Source: Bacillota bacterium (GTDB lineage: Bacteria > Bacillota > Clostridia > UBA1381 > UMGS1253). Taken from it: a stretch of 64,000 nt of DNA. A model generated the notes under the pieces. It worked only from the letters and a program-made list of their open reading frames with translations. It ran no database searches and had not been told where the DNA came from. Shown here one piece after another: positions 17,000 through 28,351 of this stretch (the stretch's first letter is position 1; every line of letters starts with the position of its first letter). Location of the stretch: the NCBI GenBank assembly GCA_022706785.1, contig JAKJBW010000005.1:42054-106053 (forward strand), given 5' to 3'. The translations under genes and the position numbers were made by a program.

Positions 17000-17446
17000 A
17001 TGGAACGGACTTATGAGCGTTCATATCAAAGGCCAAGGACAAGAAAGCGTGCGGGTTCCCGACCGAGATACAGGCAGGATGCGGCTGATACCGGTATGAG
17101 ATTTGAAAAGAAGCTGGCCTTTCAGGCCGTTGCGTGCGCCATACTGTTTGCGCTTATCTGGGGGGGGAGCAGCATAAGCAGTGCGTTCTCCGGCTGGATA
17201 CGAAACGAAATAACCTATGCGGTCAATCATCAGACGGATTTTGAGACCGCGTATAGATCGGCCGCGCAAATTACGAAATATTTTGCATCTCTGCTTGTAA
17301 AGCCGGAGGCACAAGAACAGACGCAGCCGGCTGACGGGGAAGGCGCCATGCCTGCGGTGGACGGGCAAGGTGAGACAAATATTTCGGTAACGGCAGGGCC
17401 GTCTGAAGCGCCCGATACGGCGGTGGATGCACCATCTCAGGAGTAA
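17000..17446 (+). CDS. single-TM protein, possible SpoIVFA-like partner
   Basis: 148 residues. Basic N-terminus (YERSYQRPRTRKRAGSRPR), one TM helix (about 38-60, FQAVACAILFALIWGGSSI), then an outer domain ITYAVNHQTDFETAYRSAAQITKYF and an acidic, Pro/Gln-rich tail. It sits directly before a SpoIVFB-like protease; short membrane proteins in this place act as SpoIVFA-type regulators of the protease in Clostridia, but the M23 domain of classical SpoIVFA is missing. Role therefore inferred from context only. GGAGGGA precedes ATG 17000. Confidence 0.5.
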   Translation: MERTYERSYQRPRTRKRAGSRPRYRQDAADTGMRFEKKLAFQAVACAILFALIWGGSSISSAFSGWIRNEITYAVNHQTDFETAYRSAAQITKYFASLLVKPEAQEQTQPADGEGAMPAVDGQGETNISVTAGPSEAPDTAVDAPSQE

Positions 17447-17517
17447 ATACAAAAGCATGTCCGGCTAAAATATACTGCCCTGAGATACAAATGACAAAAG
17501 CGGAGGCGATAGGATAT

Positions 17518-18444
17518 ATGATCAAAATAGGCAGGGTACATATAAACCTACTGATGATCCCTTTTCTTGCTGTGGCATATTTTACAGGGAGCATGGTCAG
17601 CACATTAATCGCTTATGCGGTTATTTGCCTGCATGAGTCTGCCCATTTTTTGGCTGCGAAAAGATTTGCGGTGAAAATGGACGGACTCATTGTTATGCCA
17701 TTTGGTGTCAGCCTTCAGCTGAAGGACAACGTTATCAAGAATCCGATGCACGAAATTGGCGTGTGCCTGGCAGGCCCCGCTATGAATTTTGTTTTGCTGC
17801 TGCTAGGGTTTGTCGCAAAATACAACTGGTTTAAGTCATCTTTTTATTTGGATTTTTTTCTGCTTTCCAACTTTTCGATTATGCTCGTAAACCTTCTTCC
17901 CATACTGCCGCTTGATGGCGGGAGGACCTTAAAAGCATTGCTCACACAGCATATGGGATTTGTAAAGGCGTTTAGGTTTACAGATATTATCAGTAAGATC
18001 AACATTGCTATGCTTGGCATCGTGGGGCTGCTTATTTTATGGGTCACGCAGTTTAATGTTTCGGTTGCCATGCTCAGCGCTTTTCTGGTATTTAATATCG
18101 GAAGCGAAAGACAAAGCAATCATCTTCTTGTCATGCGGGAATTGCTGAATTACCCCAAAAAGCTCAAGGAGGAAGGGGTCATGCCGGTTAGGGAGCTGGC
18201 TGTTATGGGAGACGTTACATCAACGAGCCTTCTGAAAAATTTTTCCTACAACCATTTTTATATTGTCCGTGTGATGAAGGATGATATAGCCATAGCGGGA
18301 ACGCTTAGCGAAACCGAGATTCTGGATGCTATGATGAAATTGGGGAGCCATGTTACGCTGGATCAGATATTGCAGAGCCAGGGAAAGGACAAAACGCTTG
18401 CAGTGAAAAGCCCGCTTCAGGCAAAGGTGCGCCGCATTGTCTGA
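17518..18444 (+). CDS. SpoIVFB-like site-2 intramembrane metalloprotease (M50)
   Basis: Multi-TM zinc protease. Seen: HESAH at residues 39-43 (zinc site HExxH) and NLLPILPLDGGR near 125-136 (third metal ligand), with further TM helices and a C-terminal region that may hold a CBS-like domain (VMPVRELAVMGDV...LLKNFSYNHFYIVRV). In Bacillus the orthologue cleaves pro-sigma-K in the mother cell. ATG 17518 has GGAGG 11 bases upstream; ATG 17491 is an alternative with a weak site. Confidence 0.82.
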   Translation: MIKIGRVHINLLMIPFLAVAYFTGSMVSTLIAYAVICLHESAHFLAAKRFAVKMDGLIVMPFGVSLQLKDNVIKNPMHEIGVCLAGPAMNFVLLLLGFVAKYNWFKSSFYLDFFLLSNFSIMLVNLLPILPLDGGRTLKALLTQHMGFVKAFRFTDIISKINIAMLGIVGLLILWVTQFNVSVAMLSAFLVFNIGSERQSNHLLVMRELLNYPKKLKEEGVMPVRELAVMGDVTSTSLLKNFSYNHFYIVRVMKDDIAIAGTLSETEILDAMMKLGSHVTLDQILQSQGKDKTLAVKSPLQAKVRRIV

Positions 18445-18536
18445 AAATTGGTCCTAAAGCTTGTAATGTGCATCGGGGTATGATAAAATAATCGAAAAGC
18501 GCAGCAATGCAAAAATATCTTGATGAGGTGAAGCAG

Positions 18537-19856
18537 ATGGCAGTTGTGATACCGTTTAAAGGGCTGCGATACAACGCGGACAAGCTTAAAAATCTTGCCG
18601 AGGTTGTGACCCCGCCTTATGATGTAATAACGCTCGAAGAACAGCAGGCTTATTACAATAAGCATGAGAATAACGTGATACGCCTGGAATACGGCATGGA
18701 ATATGACACGGATACCGATGCCGACAACAGATACACCCGCGCGGCACAAGCCCTGAATGCGTGGCTTTCGGACGGCATTTTGAAATTTGAGGATACCGAT
18801 TGCATGTACCTGTATGAACAGAAATTCCTGCTTGAAGGGCAGGAAATGACCTACAGGGGATTTATTTCACTGGTTCAGTTGGAGGAATTCTCGAAGGGCG
18901 TTGTGCTGCCGCATGAGGAAACGCTCTCCAAAGCCAAAACCGACCGCTTCAACCTGATGAGCACGACCTATTCAAATTTCAGTCAGATATATAGCCTCTA
19001 TATTGATCGGCAGCACCAGATCAAGGATATAATGGCAAGGATAACCGCTTTGCCGCCCGATATCAGCTTTAAGGCGGACGATGATATCATCCAGAACCTG
19101 TGGATCATTAAAGATGCGCTGCTGATAAGTGAGATCCAAAAGCAGTTTGCAGACAAGCAGCTTTTTATCGCAGACGGTCATCACCGCTATGAAACCGCCC
19201 TTAATTTCAGAAACAAGATGCGCGACGAAAATCCCGGCTGGACAGATATGGATTTATTCAACTATGTTATGATGATGCTGGTGGATATGGACGACCCGGG
19301 GCTTGTGGTGTTCCCTACGCACCGTCTGGTAGCGGGGCTTGAAGCGTTTGACGAGGTAAGGGTCGTTTCAGCGCTCAAGGACGATTTTGACATTAACAAA
19401 ATCATTGTGGACAAAAACCCTAAAGAGATATGCGATGCCATGGTGTGGGATCTGCTCACCTACAAGGAGGAGAATGTATTTGCGCTTTACTGCTGCGAGG
19501 ATTATTATTACAGACTCCGACTGCGTGACAAAAGTATTATGGTGCAGTATTTGCCCGATAAATCCGAAGCCTACCGCAATTTGGACGTGAGCGTGCTTCA
19601 TACCTTGGTATTGGACAAAATATTGGGGATTGATACCGAAAATATGAAGGACCAGAAAAATCTTGCCTACACGCGAAACGTCAGGGAGGCGGTTGAAGGC
19701 GTGCAGTCCGGCGGGTATCAGTGCGCATTTATCCTTAACGCCACAAAGGTGCATGAAATCAAGGATGTGTCGCTAGCCGGGGAGAAAATGCCGCAAAAGT
19801 CCACTTATTTTTATCCTAAGCTAGTTACGGGGCTTGTTATGAATAAATTCAAATAA
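18537..19856 (+). CDS. DUF1015 family protein
   Basis: 439 residues; VVIPFKGLRYN at the start, VVTPPYDVIT near residue 25 and FIADGHHRYETAL near 210 are the conserved blocks of DUF1015, a ParB-like-fold family common in anaerobes and of unknown biochemical role. ATG 18537 follows GATGAGGTGA; the upstream frame from 18507 lacks its own site. Confidence 0.88.
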   Translation: MAVVIPFKGLRYNADKLKNLAEVVTPPYDVITLEEQQAYYNKHENNVIRLEYGMEYDTDTDADNRYTRAAQALNAWLSDGILKFEDTDCMYLYEQKFLLEGQEMTYRGFISLVQLEEFSKGVVLPHEETLSKAKTDRFNLMSTTYSNFSQIYSLYIDRQHQIKDIMARITALPPDISFKADDDIIQNLWIIKDALLISEIQKQFADKQLFIADGHHRYETALNFRNKMRDENPGWTDMDLFNYVMMMLVDMDDPGLVVFPTHRLVAGLEAFDEVRVVSALKDDFDINKIIVDKNPKEICDAMVWDLLTYKEENVFALYCCEDYYYRLRLRDKSIMVQYLPDKSEAYRNLDVSVLHTLVLDKILGIDTENMKDQKNLAYTRNVREAVEGVQSGGYQCAFILNATKVHEIKDVSLAGEKMPQKSTYFYPKLVTGLVMNKFK

Positions 19857-19938
19857 TGGTGTGCCAGTATGAAAATGAATGAATTCTGCTGTGCATTGTA
19901 AACTGTTTTTGCGTTTTCGTTAATGCTTTGGCGATTAC

Positions 19939-19967
19939 TTGACAAGGAATTGGCTTGTTGATAGAAT
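19939..19967 (+). promoter_or_regulatory. promoter of cimA
   Basis: TTGACA (19939-19944), 17-base spacer, TAGAAT (19962-19967). No T-box or leucine-type leader is visible between it and ATG 20022. Confidence 0.75.
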
Positions 19968-20021
19968 ATACCATAAAATAGCCTGTTGATTGGATTTTAG
20001 GGGCATGGGAGACGTGATAAC

Positions 20022-21590
20022 ATGAAGAGAGTCTATCTTTACGATTCTACGCTGCGGGATGGTATGCAGGCGGAAGGGATTTCGTTTTCGGTTGAGGATA
20101 AAATCAAGATCGCAAAAAAACTGGACGCTCTTGGTATCGATTACATAGAAGCCGGCAATCCCGGCTCCAACCCAAAGGATCTGGAGTTCTTTTCACGCAT
20201 AGGCGATATAAAATTGGAGAACGCTAAAATATGTGCCTTCGGAAGCACGCACAGAGTTGGACTCAGCCCCCAGGAGGATGCCAATGTGGTTTCCCTTCTG
20301 CGCGCCAACACGCCTGTTGTGGCAATTTTCGGCAAGGCCTGGGATTTGCATGTGGCGGACATTTTAAAAACCGACCTTGACACCAACCTGACGCTGATTT
20401 ATAATACGGTTGCCTTTTTCAAGCAAAAAGGCAAAGAGGTTGTGTTCGACGCCGAGCATTTTTTCGACGGCTACAAGGCCAATGCTGCATATTCCCGGAA
20501 ATGTGTGCAGACGGCTGTCAAGGCGGGTGCCGATTGGGTTGTTTTATGTGATACCAACGGCGGAACGTTTCCTGGCGATATCGGCCGTATTACAGCCGAA
20601 ATGGTCAGCGGGTTTGATGTCAAGATAGGCATCCACTGCCATAACGATACCGGAATGGCGGTTGCCAATTCGGTTTTTGCGGTGAAATCAGGGGCCGTGC
20701 AGGTGCAGGGCACCATAAACGGTATAGGGGAGCGTTGCGGCAACGCGAATTTGTGCACCATCATTCCCAATCTGCAGCTAAAGCTTGGGTATGAATGCCT
20801 GGATAGGGAGAAGATGACGTCTTTGACCGCCGTGGCGCGCTATATCAGCGAGATTGCCAATATTTCGCACAATGAGCGCCAGCCCTATGTGGGCGCCAGT
20901 GCATTTGCCCATAAGGGCGGCATGCATGTCGACGGCGTTTTGAAAAACCCAAAAACCTTTGAACATATCAGTCCCGAGATGGTGGGGAATGTGCGGCGTA
21001 TGCTGGTCAGCGAGATGTCGGGGCGTTCCAATCTGATTGCCGCGATTAAAAATGTTGATCCGTCTTTGGATAAGACGTCCGCCGAGACGCAGCGGATTAT
21101 TGATAAGCTGAAGAACCTTGAATATATCGGGTATCAGTTTGAAGGTGCGGAAAGCTCTATGGAGCTGCTCATCAGAAAAGAGCTTGGGAAATACGCCCCA
21201 TTCTTTGCGTTGAATCACTTTAAGGTTATTGTCAGTGAGCCGAGCGGGGAGGAATACAGCTCATCCGCCCTGATAAAAATCCACGTTAACGACGAGGAGG
21301 ATATTGCGGCGGCGGAGGGTGACGGCCCTGTGAATGCACTGGACAGAGCGCTCAGAAAGGCGCTGGAACGCTTTTATCCGCAGCTTTCCGAGGTGCGCCT
21401 GACAGACTATAAGGTGCGTGTGTTAAACGGGCAGAAGGCGACGGCGTCCACCGTACGCGTTTTAATTGAATCTACCGACGGCACCAACAGCTGGAGCACG
21501 GTGGGTGTTTCTTCGGATATTATTGAAGCCAGCTGGCGCGCGCTGGTGGACTCGGTCGAGTATAAGCTTTTAATGGACGGCATAAGGTGA
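20022..21590 (+). CDS. cimA: (R)-citramalate synthase
   Basis: Condenses acetyl-CoA with pyruvate, the first step of the threonine-independent isoleucine route. Seen: YDSTLRDGMQAEGISFS at the start, DAEHFFDGYKAN, GIHCHNDTGMAVANS and GTINGIGERCGNANLC, then FAHKGGMHVDGV and a C-terminal LeuA-type regulatory domain (about 410-520). 522 residues match the CimA length and the opening motif is CimA- rather than LeuA-like, though close 2-isopropylmalate synthase relatives exist. Confidence 0.88.
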   Translation: MKRVYLYDSTLRDGMQAEGISFSVEDKIKIAKKLDALGIDYIEAGNPGSNPKDLEFFSRIGDIKLENAKICAFGSTHRVGLSPQEDANVVSLLRANTPVVAIFGKAWDLHVADILKTDLDTNLTLIYNTVAFFKQKGKEVVFDAEHFFDGYKANAAYSRKCVQTAVKAGADWVVLCDTNGGTFPGDIGRITAEMVSGFDVKIGIHCHNDTGMAVANSVFAVKSGAVQVQGTINGIGERCGNANLCTIIPNLQLKLGYECLDREKMTSLTAVARYISEIANISHNERQPYVGASAFAHKGGMHVDGVLKNPKTFEHISPEMVGNVRRMLVSEMSGRSNLIAAIKNVDPSLDKTSAETQRIIDKLKNLEYIGYQFEGAESSMELLIRKELGKYAPFFALNHFKVIVSEPSGEEYSSSALIKIHVNDEEDIAAAEGDGPVNALDRALRKALERFYPQLSEVRLTDYKVRVLNGQKATASTVRVLIESTDGTNSWSTVGVSSDIIEASWRALVDSVEYKLLMDGIR

Positions 21591-21606
21591 AGGGACTGAA
21601 AGCGGT

Positions 21607-22353
21607 ATGAGCCATTTGCATTTGACAGACGGTATGATCACGCCGGTATGGTGTGCTCTGGGTTATGTTATCGCAGCTGCGGTTTTGGCGCTTTGCGTTT
21701 ACAAAATACGGGGCACAGACAGCGTGAAACGCGCCCCGCTTATCGGGCTTATATCGGCGCTTATGCTGCTTACCATGTCAGTTCCGCTGGGTTTTTTGCC
21801 GTTTCATTTAAACCTTACGGTACTGCTGGCTGTTATTGCAGGGCCGTATGTCGGTTTTATCGCGGTATTGGTCGTTAATTTTATTCTTTCGTTGATAGGG
21901 CATGGCGGGATCACGGTTGTGGGCATTAATTCCCTGATCATAGGAATAGAGGTATTTTTGGGCTATGCGTTATTTAGCCTTTTAGGCAGAAAGTGCAATG
22001 TGGCCGTGTCGGCACTGGCCGCTGTGGTGGTTACGCTTTTAGTTTCCACATCGGCAATGGTGGGTACTGTTTTGTTCACCAACACAAACCCGGCAGTCAT
22101 ACTTCCCCACGAGCATTACGCCGGTGAGCTTCACGGGGAGGAAGAAGTGGAGAGCGGTCTGCATGATGAGGACGAAAGCCTTGCCCAGGCTGCCGCGGAA
22201 GTCAAGCTGTTTTCACTGTCGGGGATCGTTGCCATAGCAGTTATCCTGCTTTTTGGCATTATATTGGAAGCGGCGGTCACCATGTTCGTTGTGTCGTTTC
22301 TTAAGCGCACAAGGCCCGACCTTATCTTGAAGAACGCCCATCGCCGCATGTAA
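21607..22353 (+). CDS. cbiM: CbiM/NikM-like substrate-binding membrane component of an ECF transporter
   Basis: 248 residues, about seven hydrophobic segments. The N-terminus MSHLHLTDGMITPVWCALGY matches the CbiM/NikM hallmark MHIPDG-x-x-x, whose second-residue amide and His bind Ni or Co, though here Ser precedes the His. Residues about 164-196 form an acidic His-rich loop (PHEHYAGELHGEEEVE) before the last TM helix. Gene order M-Q-O with no CbiN gene; the extra loop may replace it. Ni2+ or Co2+ uptake is inferred. Confidence 0.75.
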   Translation: MSHLHLTDGMITPVWCALGYVIAAAVLALCVYKIRGTDSVKRAPLIGLISALMLLTMSVPLGFLPFHLNLTVLLAVIAGPYVGFIAVLVVNFILSLIGHGGITVVGINSLIIGIEVFLGYALFSLLGRKCNVAVSALAAVVVTLLVSTSAMVGTVLFTNTNPAVILPHEHYAGELHGEEEVESGLHDEDESLAQAAAEVKLFSLSGIVAIAVILLFGIILEAAVTMFVVSFLKRTRPDLILKNAHRRM

Positions 22354-22433
22354 CGGCTGTACGCATTTATGTCGACGGCGCTTATAGTTTTTTGTTTGGG
22401 ATTTGAATAAACAGCCGGAACAGGTGGTTTTGA

Positions 22434-23156
22434 GTGGATATCGCATTTATTGATTATCTGGCGAATACCAAAGCGGGGGCCATGCGCAAATGCGGCATTG
22501 CTTCAAAGCTTTTTTTGTGTTTGAGCTGTCTTAGTGTATGCTTGTGTGCCCGTAGCCTGACTGTTTTGATCAGCGTTCCGGCGCTGCTGCTTGTGTTTAA
22601 TCTGATTTCGGGCATGCCTCCGTGCAGGCTGATGCATTTTTTGTTTTATCCTGTTTTCTTCTCTCTGGCGTTTGTGTTTATGCGGCTGTTTAGCGATCCA
22701 TACGACGCGGCTGTCATTCTGCTGAAAGCCACGGCGTCGGTGCTTTCCATGGTATTGCTGCTTATTACGACGCCGTTTACCGACCTGTTCTCATTTTTGG
22801 GCGCCTTTTTGCCCAAGGTCATTGTAAGCAGCCTGTTTTTTGCCTATCGTATCTTCTTCATGCTTTTGCAAAAGCTGTCGGATTCACTCAAAAACATGAG
22901 GCTCAGAGGAAAGTTCGGATTATCTCATTCTGTATTCTATCTAAAAAGTATCGCAGGGGTACTTGGGAGCGTTTTTATCAGTGCGGTCGATATGTCCGAA
23001 AGAATGAGTGTCATTTACGCCATACGCGGATTCAACGGCAGGATCTATACTAAGAACAGCTGGCGGCGGTTTTCGGCGTATGACATATTGCCGGTGCTGA
23101 CGGGGATAGCTGTGATATGCCTAGGCATATTTGCGCGTCCGGGAGGGGCATTATGA
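22434..23156 (+). CDS. cbiQ: CbiQ/EcfT transmembrane component of the ECF transporter
   Basis: 240 residues, several TM helices, with a late KSIAGVLGSVFISAVDMSERMSVIYAIRGF, close to the coupling helix signature A-x-x-x-RG of EcfT proteins that docks on the ATPases. GTG start 22434 after AGGTGG. Its stop overlaps the cbiO start (ATGA), so they are co-translated. Confidence 0.82.
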   Translation: MDIAFIDYLANTKAGAMRKCGIASKLFLCLSCLSVCLCARSLTVLISVPALLLVFNLISGMPPCRLMHFLFYPVFFSLAFVFMRLFSDPYDAAVILLKATASVLSMVLLLITTPFTDLFSFLGAFLPKVIVSSLFFAYRIFFMLLQKLSDSLKNMRLRGKFGLSHSVFYLKSIAGVLGSVFISAVDMSERMSVIYAIRGFNGRIYTKNSWRRFSAYDILPVLTGIAVICLGIFARPGGAL

Positions 23157-23998
23157 ATGAGATAGTAAGAGTGTGCTGTATTAAGCACGTATATCCCGAC
23201 AAGACGCAGGTGGACATCTGCGGTCTTGATTTTGTTGTGCGTGAGGGTGAGCGTGTGGCTATCCTTGGCGCAAACGGCGCGGGGAAGACGACTTTGTTAT
23301 CTCATGTTTTAGGCATCCTTGCCCCGCTGGAAGGAAAGGTAGAGGTTTTCGGCGTTTCGCCGTCAAAAGAATTTGATAAAATACGCAGACGCATAGGCGT
23401 GGTGTTTCAGAATGTGGACGAGCAGCTGATTGGCCCTACGGTTTACGACGATATCGCTTTCGGACTTCGCTGCTATGGTGCAAAGAAGGCTGAAGTGGTG
23501 GCAAGGGTGGCCGAAATTGCGGCTGATCTGGACATAGAGGCGCTGCTTGACAAGGTACCCCACTATCTTTCGGGCGGGCAGAAAAAGAAGGTGGCGCTGG
23601 CCGGCGCAATCTCCATGAAGCCCGCGCTCCTTATTTTAGACGAGCCGTTTGACGGGCTTGACCCCATGTCTAAAAATGACATGATCAGTCTGATTAACAA
23701 GTTAAACGCCCGGCACGGGATTGCAACGGTGATCACAACACACGACATCAACATCGTTCCTGCGATAGCGGAAAAAATTTATGTGCTGTGTCAGGGAAAA
23801 ATCATGGCGAGCGGAACGCCTAAACAGATTTTTACGCAGGATGCGCTTTTGAAAAACGCCAAGCTTGAAGCGCCCATCCTCACAAGATTGTTTTGCGATT
23901 TGCGCGGAAGCGGTGTTAAAACAGACATTCCGGTTGGTATCGATGAGGCGCAGCGTCTGCTGCAGGACTTAATATATCCGCATAAACAGGAAAGGTGA
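23153..23998 (+). CDS. cbiO: CbiO/EcfA ATP-binding component of the ECF transporter
   Basis: 281 residues; Walker A GANGAGKTT near residue 42, Q-loop VFQNVDEQLIGPTVYDDIAFG, signature LSGGQKKKVALAG near 140, Walker B LLILDEPFDGLD and switch His in TTHDINI. GGGAGGGG precedes ATG 23153. A single ATPase gene, so likely a homodimer. Completes a cbiMQO-like importer. Confidence 0.92.
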   Translation: MNEIVRVCCIKHVYPDKTQVDICGLDFVVREGERVAILGANGAGKTTLLSHVLGILAPLEGKVEVFGVSPSKEFDKIRRRIGVVFQNVDEQLIGPTVYDDIAFGLRCYGAKKAEVVARVAEIAADLDIEALLDKVPHYLSGGQKKKVALAGAISMKPALLILDEPFDGLDPMSKNDMISLINKLNARHGIATVITTHDINIVPAIAEKIYVLCQGKIMASGTPKQIFTQDALLKNAKLEAPILTRLFCDLRGSGVKTDIPVGIDEAQRLLQDLIYPHKQER

Positions 23999-24038
23999 AC
24001 GCAAACAGTACCGGATCATTCAAGAAGGAGGCGTACTG

Positions 24039-24518
24039 ATGGATGATATGAAGTCCAAAACGGTGGCAGAGTCGCTCACGCAGCAAATCCAGATTATAAT
24101 GCCTGAGCATATCAACGGCTACAACCGCTTGTTTGGCGGTAAGCTGGTGGAATGGATAGACATTGTGGCCGCTGTTGTGGCACGCCGTCATTCCAATAGG
24201 GAGGTCACTACCGTTTCCATAGAAAATTTGCAGTTCAGGTCGCCGGCGCATGTTAACAATACTATTCTTATCATAGGCAGAATAACATATGTGGGCACTA
24301 CCTCAATGGAGGTCCGGGTGGATACCTTCGTGGAAAGGCTTGACGGGGACAGAACACTGGTAAACAGGGCGTATCTGGTCATGGTTGCGCTTGATGAAAG
24401 CGAGCGGCCCACCAAAATCCCCGGACTTATTTTACAAACTGATGAGGATAAAGCGGAATGGGAGGCAGGGCTTAAGCGAAGCGCGCTGAGAAAGCAGCGA
24501 AGGGTGGATGGATATTAA
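24039..24518 (+). CDS. hotdog-fold acyl-CoA thioesterase
   Basis: 159 residues: IMPEHINGYNRLFGGKLVEWIDIVAAVVARRHS is the typical GG-x-L-x-x-W-D entry of the YciA/BFIT hotdog group with the Asp as catalytic residue, then TTVSIENLQFRSPAHVNN. Hydrolyses an acyl-CoA; chain preference unknown. AAGGAGG well placed before ATG 24039. Confidence 0.85.
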   Translation: MDDMKSKTVAESLTQQIQIIMPEHINGYNRLFGGKLVEWIDIVAAVVARRHSNREVTTVSIENLQFRSPAHVNNTILIIGRITYVGTTSMEVRVDTFVERLDGDRTLVNRAYLVMVALDESERPTKIPGLILQTDEDKAEWEAGLKRSALRKQRRVDGY

Positions 24519-24584
24519 GCCTTGGGGAGCACAGCATATATTTATGAACAATCGGTTAAATTTAAAAAAAATTTGCATACCATC

Positions 24585-24613
24585 TTGACAATATATTGGA
24601 AAGGTGGTATTTT
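24585..24613 (+). promoter_or_regulatory. promoter of the hrcA-grpE-dnaK cluster
   Basis: TTGACA (24585-24590), 17-base spacer, TATTTT (24608-24613), directly upstream of CIRCE. Confidence 0.72.
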
Positions 24614-24624
24614 TATTACAGTGC

Positions 24625-24651
24625 TTAGCACTCAAGATAAATGAGTGCTAA
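24625..24651 (+). promoter_or_regulatory. CIRCE operator (HrcA binding site)
   Basis: Perfect TTAGCACTC-N9-GAGTGCTAA inverted repeat (24625-24633, 24643-24651). HrcA encoded downstream binds this to repress the heat-shock cluster. Confidence 0.97.
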
Positions 24652-24695
24652 CAAAATAGCTTTCAGCCAAGCTGACGCTCCGGGAGGTGTGCAGT

Positions 24696-25766
24696 ATGGA
24701 GCTGGGCGGGAGAAAACGCAAAATTTTGCAGTCTATTGTGGAAGAGTATGTCTTGAGCGCAGAGCCTATCGGTTCAAGGACAATCGCGAGGCACACCGAC
24801 ATGGGGCTGTCGAGCGCGACTATTCGCAACGAAATGGCAGATTTGGAGGAGATGGGTTATCTCATATCCCCGCATACTTCGGCCGGACGTATTCCATCCG
24901 ACGCGGGCTACCGGTTTTATGTCAACGAGTTGATGCGGCATTACCAGATGTCTACGGACGAGATGGCACGGTTGCGGAGCTTTTTTACTGCGGGCGTTTT
25001 TCAGCTTGACCGCATGATACGCCAGGTGGGCGACATCATGTCCCAGCTTACCAGCTATACTACCATTGCCGTTACGCCCGAGATCAAAAGAAGCTTTGTC
25101 AAGCGCTTCGGGCTGATACCTGTGGATGAGTCTTGTGTGCTGTTGGTGCTGGTCACCAGTGAAGGCATTGTCAAAAACCAGCTGATCAGTATGGAGGGGG
25201 ACGAGGATTCTTTAAGAAGTCTGGCGCGTCTGCTCAACGAAAAGCTGGCAGGGCTTACGCTTGAGGAGATCAATCTGGTAAAAATAAATGAGATACAGCA
25301 TATGCTTGGTGCAAACCATCAGGTTCTCATGCCTATTTTGAATTTTATCCACGACGCCATAACCGAGATGGACGGCTCAGAGGTATACGTTTCCAGCACA
25401 CAAAACATTTTAAAGCATCCCGAATATTATAATATTTCAAAGGCAAGAGAGCTGCTTGGTTTTTTGGAGAGCAAGGAAAATCTTAAAAATGCCGTAGATC
25501 AGATCGATACGCCCGAAGGTGGGTGCATCGGCGTGGTGATAGGCAAAGAGAATAAATTCAACGAAATGCAGGAAACATCAATGGTAACTGCGGGGTACAC
25601 GGTGGCGGGAAAGCTGGCCGGAAGGATAGGGATTGTGGGGCCGACGCGTATGGACTATGCCAAGGTCGTCACATCGCTTGACTATATCACCAAAGGTCTG
25701 GACGAAATCGTGCGGCAGCTATACAAACAAGAGGAAGGCAGTGATTTATTTGACCAAGAAGAGTAA
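24696..25766 (+). CDS. hrcA: heat-inducible transcription repressor HrcA
   Basis: 356 residues; N-terminal winged helix with RKRKILQSIVEEYVLSAEPIGSRTIARHT and SSATIRNEMADLEEMGYLISPHTSAGRIPSDAGYRFYV (residues about 5-75), then the HrcA dimer/inserted domain. Folded by GroEL, it represses CIRCE promoters. ATG 24696 follows GGGAGG by eight bases. Overlaps grpE by 26 bases. Confidence 0.95.
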   Translation: MELGGRKRKILQSIVEEYVLSAEPIGSRTIARHTDMGLSSATIRNEMADLEEMGYLISPHTSAGRIPSDAGYRFYVNELMRHYQMSTDEMARLRSFFTAGVFQLDRMIRQVGDIMSQLTSYTTIAVTPEIKRSFVKRFGLIPVDESCVLLVLVTSEGIVKNQLISMEGDEDSLRSLARLLNEKLAGLTLEEINLVKINEIQHMLGANHQVLMPILNFIHDAITEMDGSEVYVSSTQNILKHPEYYNISKARELLGFLESKENLKNAVDQIDTPEGGCIGVVIGKENKFNEMQETSMVTAGYTVAGKLAGRIGIVGPTRMDYAKVVTSLDYITKGLDEIVRQLYKQEEGSDLFDQEE

Positions 25767-26364
25767 GCAGCATGAGGAAAGCAAAGCTCAGAATGAAACC
25801 TTTGCTCAGGATAAAGAAACGCTGCAGGATATAGAAGAGATCGCCGAAAAAGATGCGTGCAGTCAGCAGACGCGGGAAGAGCCGGCGCAGCAGGCGGCAA
25901 ATACGGACGCCGCTGAAGAAAAGTATGCGGAGCTGGAAGGGAAATACGCGGAGCTGGAAGAAAAATTCTTACGCCTTGCGGCTGAATACGATAATTTCAA
26001 GAGGCGCACACAGCGTGAAAAGGAAATGCTCTATCAGGATGCTGTGGCGGATACCGTATCGCAGCTTCTGCCGGTTTTAGACAACATTGACCGGGCGCTG
26101 CAATCCGCAAACGAAACCGCAGACGTCAAGACAGTGACGGAAGGCGTGCAGATGGTGGCAAAGCTTGCCGCCGATACCTTCGAGAAAATGGGGATTGAGT
26201 CCATTTGCGCTGTGGGAAGCGCATTCGACGCAGAGCTGCACAACGCGGTGATGCATGTCGAGGATTGTGAATACGGCGAATGCACCGTAGCTGAAGAATT
26301 CTTAAAGGGCTATAAATATAAGGACAGGGTGATCCGTCATAGTATGGTGAAGGTCGCCAATTAA
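25741..26364 (+). CDS. grpE: nucleotide exchange factor GrpE
   Basis: Releases ADP from DnaK. Acidic N-terminal extension, a coiled coil (AELEGKYAELEEKFLRLAAEYDNFKRRTQREKE), then LLPVLDNIDRAL and the C-terminal wing with YKYKDRVIRHSMVKV. About 207 residues from GTG 25741, which lies in the hrcA tail after GAGGAAGG; the N-terminus is not conserved so TTG 25750 cannot be excluded. Confidence 0.92.
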   Translation: MIYLTKKSKQHEESKAQNETFAQDKETLQDIEEIAEKDACSQQTREEPAQQAANTDAAEEKYAELEGKYAELEEKFLRLAAEYDNFKRRTQREKEMLYQDAVADTVSQLLPVLDNIDRALQSANETADVKTVTEGVQMVAKLAADTFEKMGIESICAVGSAFDAELHNAVMHVEDCEYGECTVAEEFLKGYKYKDRVIRHSMVKVAN

Positions 26365-26413
26365 GTATCGGGTAATTTGGCTGGGATAAAATAATTAGGA
26401 TATATTGATATAG

Positions 26414-28297
<1,884 letters not shown>

Positions 28298-28351
28298 GAT
28301 AATGCTTAAATGCCTAGGGCGGTCGTATGCGGCCGCCCGTATTGCCGGTTT

